From Lepidodermella squamata (Eukaryota; Gastrotricha), in NCBI GenBank assembly GCA_047495785.1, contig JBLDXI010000028.1, positions 558,001-622,000 on the forward strand: a DNA stretch of 64,000 nt. Reading direction: 5' to 3'. Of this stretch, positions 31,228 through 40,224 are shown one piece after another (positions within the stretch are counted from its first letter, which is position 1; each line of letters opens with the position of its first letter). The position numbers were made by a program, and so were the translations under genes. Below the pieces are notes generated by a model. It ran no database searches and was not told the DNA's origin. It worked only from the letters and a program-made list of their open reading frames with translations.

Positions 31228-33051
31228 TTATTTGAATTTATCGCGTTGCCAAGCGCGCAGTTTTACAACAATCTCAGGAGAAATGTCTTTCCCATCGCGA
31301 TCTTTCGTCGGCACCTCGGCTCCAGCGTCCACCAATATTTTCAGTACTTCATCAGGCTGGCCTTGGAAGATGGCCGTCATCAAAGGCGTGCTTTTCCACG
31401 ACCTACCGACCGCATTCACATTCGCCCCTTGCTCGATCAAAAAACGCAGATTGGCCAACCTTTGATCATAACAGTTTGAGTAATCATTTTCCCTGCTGAT
31501 TCTTCCGACGAGAAAATTGTTAAGGAAAGACGACCCTGTACCTCGCTGATCTTCCAGCGAAGCGCCATGTTGGAGCAAGAGTTTGATAAGTTCCTGATTG
31601 AATGTTCTGCGTGACATAGCGCAGTATAACGGATGTTCGCCGGAGAGGGAGCAATAACTTTGCACTGATGCGCCGTGTTCAAGAAGAAGCCGTGCTGTTT
31701 CAACGTCGTTGTGCTTGCAAGCCTTCATCAATGCAGTTCGGCCGCGTCGCGATGGCAAATCAGCTTCGGCTCCATGGTCAAGAAGCCATTTGATTTTGAC
31801 ATATTTATCGTCGCTATAACTGCGAGCCGATAGATAGACGGCATTTTTACCTTTGTCATCCAAGGAGTTGATCATGGCATGGCGTTCGTTAGGTGGACAG
31901 CTGTCAAGCAAACGCTGAGCTTCAACCAGAACCTTATCGACAGACTTGTGACATCGGATGTCAACCAAGTACCGGAACCTTGCAAACTAATGATAGAAAG
32001 TTGATTAAATTACGGAGTGTATTTGCTCTAATTAAAGCACGCTTACGTCATGCTGCCTCTTCTTCAGTTGCTTGACTGCACTTGGAAAGATGAATCGAAG
32101 TCGCAAGGATGGATGGTCATCGCGGCAAGCCAAAAAGCGGAAGCCGGTGGGATAGTTTTCAAGAAGGGGCGTTTGGTCAGTTGCGCAGTAGAAAGCCTGC
32201 TTTACTGGAACCCTCGCTAGAATTCGACCGCCGAAGTCAAGCAGATGAATTTGGTACTCGTAGCCATCTTTTTGATCTGCTGGGCATTCGACGCGAAGTG
32301 GGAATTTCAAAATGTCAAGAATCTAAACGCAATGCTTCAACAATTGAGAACTTTATCGAATTTCAGCTTTTACCTCTACTTCAAATGGTTCCAGCAGTAT
32401 TCGGAAAGATAGCAGCCACCATCTGGCCCATCCGTCTTCGTTGTGCGCTGTTGCAACGGCCAGGCGGTTCCATTTTGGCGATTGCGAAGCCGTTACGCTT
32501 CGGAAAACCGCTGCCGGGGTGCAGTTGTAGCCGTTGTATCGAAAAACATGATTTTTCTGCGATTTCTCCATGGGTATACCCTGGCGAAAAGAATCGGGGC
32601 GGAACAAAGACCCGAAACCTGACGTACTCGGTTTTGTGATAAAATCGCGTAATTTTGAAAGGATCAACTGATCGCCTCGCAGGGCAAAAAGCCGTCGAAC
32701 TGCTTCATGGCCGAATTCTCGGATGAAAAACTGCTGCCAGAAGTATTCGCTAGAAATCAAGGCGTGCCAATTTTTGCAGACAACGTTGCATGTGAGAAAT
32801 ATTTGGTCGATTGGCAACTGCAAAATGATCGACACGAGAATTTCCGGCGGCAACTGGGAAATGAAACGATTTTCGCTAGGTTTCGGTACCGGAGGAACAA
32901 CGCATTTGCGTCCCGAGCGTAGTAGCATTACCCAAGCTGCTAAAATGTAAATAGCCTGCTGAACTGAAAACTGCTCCAGAGATTTCTTAAAAGTCATTTT
33001 GCTTGATCGTACCCATCGCACACTAGACGATTTGGCATCAGTTGGCGTCAA
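31228..33051 (-). CDS. F-box protein with C-terminal ankyrin repeats
   Basis: Three minus-strand exons (33051-32374, 32322-32047, 31986-31228) all join in phase 0 to give 570 aa. After a hydrophobic N-terminal segment (residues about 29-45), an F-box follows (ISQLPPEILVSIILQLPIDQIF, then VCKNWHALI). A middle region (residues about 110-330) with WNRLAVATAHNEDGW and YEYQIHLLDFGGRILARV is of unknown type. The last third has about five ankyrin repeats (RTALMKACKHNDVETARLLL, LIKLLLQHGAS, RFLIEQGANVN, STPLMTAIFQGQ). F-box proteins recruit substrates to SCF ubiquitin ligases, and ankyrin repeats would bind the target. Start is uncertain: ATG at 32997 is also in frame. The hydrophobic leader is odd for an SCF subunit. 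Confidence 0.72.
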
Positions 33052-34339
33052 GCTGATTCATAAAAAGATAATTTGAGGGTTGATCATAGAGCTATGGGTT
33101 GCGTCACTCATGGTTCTGGATCTATTCCATGCTAATTTCTGCTATTTCTGTGAATTCATCCTCAAAATTGCAAAGACCAGTATGCTCAAAAATTCTGCAA
33201 CTTCAAACCAAGGTGGGCAAGCAGATGCAAGATTAATTCTTGTTTCCCAGAAAATGTCTAGAATTTAATGTTTTCAACCAAAATTTGTTCATTTAAAATG
33301 TGCTTGTCCAACTCATCGAAAGAACTATCGGGCATAAAGAGAGAGAACGAGACAGTTACGCAAAGCGATTCAGAAATCTGTCGGCCTCTGAAAATTAAGG
33401 GTGATTTTTGAAATATATTAACTTATTGTATACGGCTTGAGATAATGACACCACTTTCCTTTTCGCCCAGGTATGCGATCGCCACGGTCCCCCGTTCCAT
33501 GATGGCTTGTTACTCACTGTAAAGAATTTCCTAATCTCATTTCCATTTTAGCTGAGCTTTTCCAATGACTTCTATCACCTCAATGTAGGGCTTCAAAATA
33601 AATTAATTAGTCAATTGAAAATCTGGAATATTGCGTCAAAAATTCAGTGTTTCATGTTTGCTGATTAGATTTCAGTTATAATTCACTCGGAAAATCACAT
33701 TTCCAAATTAATCATACCTTCTAAGCCCAAGCTAAATTTCAGGTCAGCTCGATCATTTACGGTTCAGCAGAAAAAGAAAACCAAGCTGCAAGCGTTGGAT
33801 TATTTTATTCAAAAAAAATATTCCGCGAAAAATACGCTTTAAAGCATTAAAACAGTCGTAACAGCTATGTGGCAGTCTCGATTGATAATAAATAACAGAG
33901 CACATAGCTATCAATTGCTTCACCGTGCTCGTCTTTAAAATGTTAACATGCCATCAAAAAATAATCAGAGAAAAATTAAAGAACGAGAAAAATCAAAGTT
34001 TCAAATTTAGAAACCCGCAAATAGGAGCTTCTCGGAACGTCTAAAACAAGAAAATGCTGTTTTTCACGGTTTGAAACCGTCTAAAATACACGTGTTTATA
34101 TCGTCATCGACTAAAATAGACAAAAAAAAATATCGGTTAATGTCAATAAATAGTCTTTTGTTGGGGAGACTCGAGCCGTCCCTCATAAAATTTTCACTTG
34201 TTACGGCCAACAAAGCTCGTCATTGCTTCGCTTGTTCCAAGGGTATCGGCCAATTTCATCACAAACGGCATCGGCAAAGCACTGAAAATTGATTTTTTTG
34301 TCACATTTTAACGTTAGAAAATTTCCAAAAAATCTTTTA
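33052..34339. other. 1.3-kb intergenic stretch, no gene seen
   Basis: AT-rich. Short frames only, none with a recognisable motif. It separates the start of the F-box gene from the 3' end of the SDR on the same strand. Confidence 0.45.
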
Positions 34340-35229
34340 CTATTTAAGAACAGCAACGATGCGAAGCCAGCCCGGCAGCATGACAATTGGCGTATCGGTC
34401 AAAACAGCATCAACCGTTGATTTGGCAACCGATTCTGGCGTTAAATAAGGCAGGAGCCATTGGAACTTCAGTGAAATTCCATGGAACATTCCAGTGTTGA
34501 TAAAATACGGGCAGACAAGGGTTTGCTTAATCGCATCAGTCTTGTAGTGGCAACGAAGCTCGAAGGCCAACGTTTCGGCAATGCCAATTGCGGCGTATTT
34601 CGACGCTCCGTAGTCGACTAAACAAGTTGAAGCCGCTGAAATGCCAGCCATCGATGCAATCGTTACGATGTGACCCTTTTGACGACGCAACATATCAGGC
34701 AGGAACGATTTAATCATCTGGAAAATTTCGTAATAATTTCGAAAAAAATCTACCCTCCAAATTATACCCAAAAGTGACAAATAGCGTTGATCTTCATAGT
34801 GCGATCGATATGGGCTGAATCATCGAGATCTAAGAACGGCTTTCCAGAAACAATACCAGCATTATTGACCAAAATATCAACAGGCCCAACTTCGCTCTTG
34901 ACTTTTTCGTTAGTAGCGTAAACTTGTTGCTTGTCGGACAAATCGCAAACGTAAGTGTTGACAGTTTCTGCGCCGGCATCGCGGCATTCCTTAGCAGATG
35001 CGGACAGCCAGTCTTTGTTGATGTCAATCAAAACCATTTTACAGCCGTGTGCTGAGAATAATTTAGCCATAATGCGGCCAATGCCAGACCCCGATCCAGT
35101 AACCAAGCATACTTGGCCTTTAATGTTCTTAGCTCGGAGAGAAACTGGAATGAAGGTCAGAACGATTGCTCGCAATACCGAGACGATAAAATTCACCAAC
35201 AGGAGCAAAAATTCTACAGCTGGATGCAT
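34340..35229 (-). CDS. SDR16C/retinol dehydrogenase-like enzyme with membrane anchor
   Basis: Exons 35229-34768 and 34717-34340 join in phase 0 (50-bp intron) to give 279 aa. An N-terminal hydrophobic segment (FLLLLVNFIVSVLRAIVLTF) anchors it to the membrane. TGSGSGIGRIMAKLF binds cofactor, NNAGIVSGK carries the structural Asn, the serine motif is IVTIASMAG and YGASK holds the catalytic Tyr and Lys. It is the paralogue of the gene at 4478-5315, with about 65-70% similarity and the same intron site. The expected role is oxidation or reduction of retinoids or other lipids at ER or lipid-droplet membranes. Direction of reaction and substrate are not readable. Confidence 0.87.
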
Positions 35230-35334
35230 TTTTCAAACAAAAAATAAAACAAAAACCTAGGAAAAAATTTCATTGATTTAAAAATTTGAACATCAAAGAA
35301 AATGAAAGCGAATAGCAATTGCCCCCTGTTCAAG

Positions 35335-36250
35335 CTATTTCTTTCCGAAGAAAGATGAGATGCTTTTCATGCCGGATTTGTCGGCTTTGAGCAACTTCTG
35401 TTGACCGGTTGAAAGTTTCGACTTCTTTGATTCTGGCTGATGAGCGCTGTCATCGGCTGGTTCTTTGTTATTACGGCCCATGACCATACTTGCAAAGATA
35501 GGAACTGTAGATGGCTCGTCTTCTTTCACTGGGACACTATAATTGAAGTTGTTTAGGCATTTCGAATCAGGTTATCGACAATACTCACTTCATTTTAGTG
35601 CGGAGCGCTGCTTCGAGATCGGCAGGAATGTAATCGCAAATCAATTCAGTGGCTGATCTCAATAAAAATTCTTGCGGAATTTCCTTATTGAACAGTTCGA
35701 GTTGTGCTTTCGCAGCTTCAACTTTACCCTTCAACCATGCAACTGCTTTTTCTTCGTTCAACTTGTAGTAAGAGTCTCCATCGACTTTCTTGGAATCAGC
35801 ATAGAAATCGAGGCTAGCTAACGACAAGGCTTGCATCAAATCCGCCTTCTGGGTTGCAATCATTTCATTTCCAAGAATAACATCCAGTGACTGAAAATTG
35901 CGGCTCTTTTTACTTTCAGCAAGGCAGCTCAGGTAGAAGAAGTTGGTATCAATTGGTGAGATCATATACATTCCGTGATCTGAAACGACGCTTTCGTTGT
36001 AGAACCACGATCCAACTGAGCACGCATCATCCCAACGGAGAATTTCGTAGAAACGTTTGCCTGCTGCTACATAAAGGGTGGCCAAGCCAGTCTTCGGATT
36101 TTTCAAGTACTTCACCTGCCTGTCGGTGCTCTCTCGGACAGCTGATGCTAAACAAGATCCAGCTTTACAATTCGTACACCTCAACCATCAAAACTCACGA
36201 ATAACGACAACGTTCTCCTTTGTGTCACTGCTCTTCACGGGCGGACCCAT
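35335..36250 (-). CDS. RNASEH2B: Ribonuclease H2 subunit B
   Basis: Three minus-strand exons (36250-36199, 36147-35589, 35536-35335) give 270 aa. The N-terminal part (VVIPSAVRE, YLKNPKTGLATLY, FYEILRWDDACSVGSWFYN, then MYMISPIDTNFFYL) follows the RNASEH2B triple-barrel and linker pattern. The middle is helical (AVAWLKGKVEAAK). The C-terminus ends in KSGMKSISSFFGKK, a PCNA-interacting peptide as in vertebrate RNASEH2B. Subunit B is a non-catalytic partner of the trimeric enzyme that removes ribonucleotides from DNA and takes it to replication sites through PCNA. The first exon has only 17 codons; its GTGAGT donor and the TTTAG acceptor keep phase. Confidence 0.85.
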
Positions 36251-36323
36251 TTTTCACGACAAAATAAAATCTACGAAGATGACAACACCGAAAAATTAGT
36301 CCAACAGGTGTGGCTAGAGGGTT

Positions 36324-36499
36324 TCAAGTGCGAAGTATCGAGACGAAGTGTTCTGTTGCATAACAATAATGATTTGCTACGATAAGTAGAACAACAAACC
36401 CGATAGTCGCGTACAATGTTGAGCTGCCAAGTATCAAGCTGAGCTCCGTACAAACCCCAGTCATCTCGGCGTAACAGGTGTGTAAACCAACTGAGATCC
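36324..36499 (-). CDS. Candidate terminal exon of a membrane-protein gene
   Basis: An acceptor TTTCCAG (ending 36500) opens a 58-codon frame with several cysteines and a hydrophobic span (LYATIGFVVLLIVA), ending at a stop 74 bp before the RNase H2B ATG. The upstream part of such a gene would have to lie beyond the retrotransposon, and I found no convincing partner exon. It could be a real last exon cut off by the insertion, or chance. Confidence 0.3.
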
Positions 36500-36506
36500 C
36501 TGGAAA

Positions 36507-39500
36507 CGAAAAAACGAAACGAAAAACCAATTTATTCTGAAATCTTTATACTTACAATCATCTAATTACAAATATACAAATTTCTCCGGCGGCGGAGATA
36601 GCTCGCTCGTCGTGGACGGTGCGAGAGAGGAGCGGAGGTGGGAGGGGCAGGTTAAATATCACAACTGCTCATACTGGATATACATATATTCATACATAGA
36701 AGCATGCAACTACAATTGTACGGATATCCAAATTTACAAAGCAAGAGGCGATTGCAGACGTAGAAAGAAACATGTTTAGGAGTATAAGCGAACATAGGGA
36801 GGAAGTTGAGCACTGAGCATTCAGGCTAGGTCAGGATATGAGTGCGGGAAGAGGGCCCGGCGGGAGTCTGCTGTTTAGAATCGCGATGGGGGACCGAGCG
36901 GGCGGGTCGGGGTCGTTGCGAACGTCTTCGATGTCCTCTCGTATGGGAAGGATGGTGGTAACGGCATTGGCCACGTAGCGGGTCTGGCACTTTCTGAAGA
37001 AGCGCTCAACGGGTTCAACGTGGAGGCGCTGTTCGAGCGTGGTGGTGGCGATGCGGTCACTGCGCCGCGCCCGAAGGGCGGCACGCAGGCAGTCGTTTTG
37101 GAGCACTGTGAGGCGTTTTAGTTGGCGCGCTGACATGCCGCTGAGGACGATGTTGCCATAGGCGAAAGTGGCACGAATCAGGGCGAAGTACGCCGTCCTG
37201 ACCCAGCGCGGGGACAGTCCGGGGGTCCTGGCTAACCGGCGGAAAAAAGGCATGTTGCGCGAGCATCGGCGGAGCGCCTGGTCGATGTGCGTCTGCCAAG
37301 TTAGACGCGGGTCAAAGTGAATGCCCAGGATACGGATGGAGGAGACTTGGGGGACCGCGGTCCCGTTGACGGATAGGTGTATTGAAGTTGGTGCGGGGCC
37401 GAATGCCATGGCTTCGCTTTTGTTGGCGTTGAATTTTTGGCGCCATTCGCGGGCCCAGGTGGTGATTCGGTGGATTTCAGATTGGGCTGCTTCCTGGGCG
37501 GCTTGGAAGTTGATGCCGGTGGCACTGATGGTGAGGTCGTCGGCGTACGCCTCAGTGATGCTGTTGGGCGATGGTTCTGCGTTCAGGAGGTCGGCCGTGT
37601 ATATGATGTAGAGCAAGGGTGAGAGAGGAGACCCTTGGGGTACGCCGCAGTTGACGGTGGCGACCCTGCTCAGATGACCAGCCACGCGGGCCTGCAGCTT
37701 GCGGTCGCGGAGGTAGTCAACTATCCAACCGATGAGATTGCGGGGCAGGGGCAGTTGCATCAACTTGTATATCAGTCCAGCATGCCAGACACTGTCGTAG
37801 GCTGCCTGCACGTCGAGGGCAACGATGACCATTTTACGGCGGGTCTTACGAGATTTGTGGACGCGGTGTGAGATGCGGAGCGGTACGTCGGGAGCTGAGC
37901 GGTGTCTTCTGAAGGCATACTGATTGTCCGGAAGGGCGTGGTGGTCTTCCAGGATGGCAGTGAGTTTGCTGGCAATTATGGACTCCAGAATTTTGCTGTC
38001 TATCGGTAACAGCGATATCGGCCGTTGTGACTCGACGGCGTCCTTGGGCTTGCCGGCTTTCGGTACAGGAACGACGATGGCGTGACGCCATTCTGGGAGC
38101 ATGACCTTGCTGCCTAGGCAGAGGTTGTAGAGGCGGCGGAGGTGCATCTGCAGAGGAACGCCACCCCATTTGAAGAGGACGCCGCAGATACCATCGACGC
38201 CAGGCGACTTGTATGGTTTTAGTCGGCTGATAGCTATTGAGACGTCGCGTTGTGTGACATGGAACTCGTCGGCAGCGGGGAGGCTGATAGTGTTGTGGGG
38301 CTGCAGCTCGCCGTTGAGCCGGATGTCGTCTTCGAGACGTTGCCACTTCTGCTGGGTTTCCGCACTGCTGGTCGGATCAGTGTACGATGCCATGGGGGCA
38401 GTGAAGTGGTTGAGAAGTCTGTCCGCTAGCTCTGGGGACGCCATGAGGACTTTGCCCTCTGCGGTGTGCATGTGGTTGACTCCCCCGGGTTTAGCTTGAT
38501 GGTCGAGCAGACGGAGCTTGGCCCAGGCTTCCGCCAGACGGCGTTGGGCTGTGAGCGATTCGACCTGGCGTAAGTTGGCGATGTCGCGACGGAATTCGTG
38601 GCGCTTACGGGCGGATGTGAAGGCGGCGTCCAGTATTTTCAGCTGTTCAGACAGGTAGGGGTCGTGGCGAGATCCGATGGCGCGCTCCACGATGCGCTTT
38701 CTCCGAATGATAGCCAACATCTCCGCTGACATAGGAAGCGTTCGCTCCTGGCCTTTGACGCAGAGAGGCACATGTTGAGCTCTGGCCTGAGTGATGCAGC
38801 GAAGAATGTCATTGCGGTACCGGCTCAGCTCAGTGACTGGCTGACCTTCAGTTGGGAAACGGATGGTCTGAAGCAACTGTCTTAGTGTAACATAGTAGCC
38901 CCATCGGTTGGCTTTGCCGAAGTTGAATCTGATTTGATCGCTGGGTTGAGGAGGTGGTGGTCGCTGGTCGATGTGAGGCAAGGATAGACTTGTTGAGGTG
39001 AGGAAATGGTCGCTGGTTAGGCGTTCGGAAACGGAGACTCCGCCGTGTAGGAGGTCGAGGGCAGCATCGTTGAGTATCCAGACATCTAAGGTGGACTGAC
39101 TGAGCGTCGACAGGTTCACATGAGTAGGTTTGGATTCTAGGATCGTCGCGTGATATTGCGTGGCGAATTCGTGCAGGTCGCGGCCATGCTTGTTCCAGGC
39201 TTCATTCTTGCCCCACAGTGGGGATTTAGCGTTGAGGTCACCGGCAAAAATGCACGGCATTCCGGAGGAGTTGGCCTCGGCGAACTGCTGTTTGAGCCAG
39301 TCGAGATTGAGGCTGGAAGACGGAGGACAGTAGCCAGTGATAATCCTGATTGCGGCTGTTCGAGGATGAGGGATGAGATCGATGGAGAGCCATTCGCTGA
39401 GAGCTGCGCCAGTTAGGTTGCGCTTGGTTTCCCGGATGACGGCGACGCCTTCGCGCACCAGTGCGGCCACTCCGCCGCGTGGTCCCTGTTGTAGCAGGCT

Positions 39501-39692
39501 GGCCGGGTCCTGCTCCCGGTCGCATCTGAAAGAGGCATATCGGTAAAAATTACAACGTGACAGATAGTGGTAGAAAGATTCGTTTATAAGAAACACCAGT
39601 GGGTTGCGTCTAAGGAAGAATGAGATGTCGAACAATTTTTCATTGGCGCCGCGAGAGTTCCATTGAAATATGATACACAAGAAAAAATCCAT
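36507..39692 (-). mobile_element. Jockey-like non-LTR retrotransposon with intact ORF2
   Basis: Minus strand. The 3' tail (AATAAATTGGTTTTTCG and following pyrimidine-rich bases at about 36507-36545) is the same as the tail of the fragment at 7241-8375. The 3'UTR of about 320 bp has no poly-A. ORF2 is intact. Upstream of it only about 100 bp could belong to the element, so ORF1 is absent or nearly so. This copy is probably 5'-truncated near the start of ORF2. I could not identify target-site duplications. Confidence 0.8.
36831..39692 (-). CDS. Retrotransposon ORF2: endonuclease-reverse transcriptase
   Basis: 953 codons with no break. The N-terminal apurinic-type endonuclease has FQWNSRGANEKL, INESF (usually QE), FAGDLNAKSPLWG and SDHFL. 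A linker of about 250 residues follows. The reverse transcriptase has KPYKSPGVDGICGVLFK, RPISLLPIDSKILE, VIVALDVQAAYDSVWHAGL, CGVPQGSPLSPLLYIIY and the catalytic AYADDLTI, then a thumb/connection region (ILGIHFDPRLTWQTHI). The C-terminus has a CxC-less end without a clear zinc finger. The VWHAGL and YTADLL wording is Jockey-like. An intact frame of this length means insertion was recent, and the protein may still be active. The first residues (MDFFLCIIFQ) suggest that the ATG is close to the true ORF2 start. Confidence 0.88.
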   Translation of the reverse strand: MDFFLCIIFQWNSRGANEKLFDISFFLRRNPLVFLINESFYHYLSRCNFYRYASFRCDREQDPASLLQQGPRGGVAALVREGVAVIRETKRNLTGAALSEWLSIDLIPHPRTAAIRIITGYCPPSSSLNLDWLKQQFAEANSSGMPCIFAGDLNAKSPLWGKNEAWNKHGRDLHEFATQYHATILESKPTHVNLSTLSQSTLDVWILNDAALDLLHGGVSVSERLTSDHFLTSTSLSLPHIDQRPPPPQPSDQIRFNFGKANRWGYYVTLRQLLQTIRFPTEGQPVTELSRYRNDILRCITQARAQHVPLCVKGQERTLPMSAEMLAIIRRKRIVERAIGSRHDPYLSEQLKILDAAFTSARKRHEFRRDIANLRQVESLTAQRRLAEAWAKLRLLDHQAKPGGVNHMHTAEGKVLMASPELADRLLNHFTAPMASYTDPTSSAETQQKWQRLEDDIRLNGELQPHNTISLPAADEFHVTQRDVSIAISRLKPYKSPGVDGICGVLFKWGGVPLQMHLRRLYNLCLGSKVMLPEWRHAIVVPVPKAGKPKDAVESQRPISLLPIDSKILESIIASKLTAILEDHHALPDNQYAFRRHRSAPDVPLRISHRVHKSRKTRRKMVIVALDVQAAYDSVWHAGLIYKLMQLPLPRNLIGWIVDYLRDRKLQARVAGHLSRVATVNCGVPQGSPLSPLLYIIYTADLLNAEPSPNSITEAYADDLTISATGINFQAAQEAAQSEIHRITTWAREWRQKFNANKSEAMAFGPAPTSIHLSVNGTAVPQVSSIRILGIHFDPRLTWQTHIDQALRRCSRNMPFFRRLARTPGLSPRWVRTAYFALIRATFAYGNIVLSGMSARQLKRLTVLQNDCLRAALRARRSDRIATTTLEQRLHVEPVERFFRKCQTRYVANAVTTILPIREDIEDVRNDPDPPARSPIAILNSRLPPGPLPALIS

Positions 39693-40224
39693 AATTAATT
39701 TTGAGCTACAGTCATGTCATGATCAGAGGCGGAATTGTCATCATCATCCGCGTCGTTGTCGTCGTCATCGTCAGCGTGGAAAAACCACAGCTGAAAAGAA
39801 AGCGAAAGAATAACCCGCGTCAGCTGACTGGCAAAATAAAACACGAACGATATTTTCAGTGTTTGCTAATTTGGGTTGTTATTGATTGAAAACATTCAAT
39901 TTTCGTTTTTTGCAATACTTTGACCGCGAAATTTTTTAAAGCTCTCGCCCGGCTGGCAAAGCCAAGTTCTTTTGAGTGAGTCGCATGTCGTTTAGTAAGT
40001 GAAGTGTTTTGTCCTGCGAGTCCATGATAGCGCACTATGCTATTTGTTCTGTTTTGATTACGTGTTGTGCGTGAATAATGCCGTATTTATTTCAACGTTG
40101 ACGAGAGATGATTAGTTTCTCATTATTTGGAAGATGATGACGCCAGTGACCCGTTGTCATTTTCGATGAATGACTTGCGCTGTACTTGCATTATTTTAAT
40201 AGCTGCAACTTGTTGATTCATTTT
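39693..40224. other. Kinesin 5' region and upstream edge of retrotransposon
   Basis: 39695-39790 (minus) is a 32-codon acidic frame ending TAA two bases before the ORF2 ATG. The rest (39800-40224) probably holds the KIF13 promoter and 5'UTR. No TATA box stands out. Confidence 0.4.

Noticed and set aside
32109-32639. 176-codon plus-strand frame opposite the F-box gene
   Set aside because: Antisense to two in-phase exons and the intron between them. No domain.
37321-37871. Plus-strand frames within the retrotransposon
   Set aside because: They are antisense shadows of the reverse-transcriptase domain.
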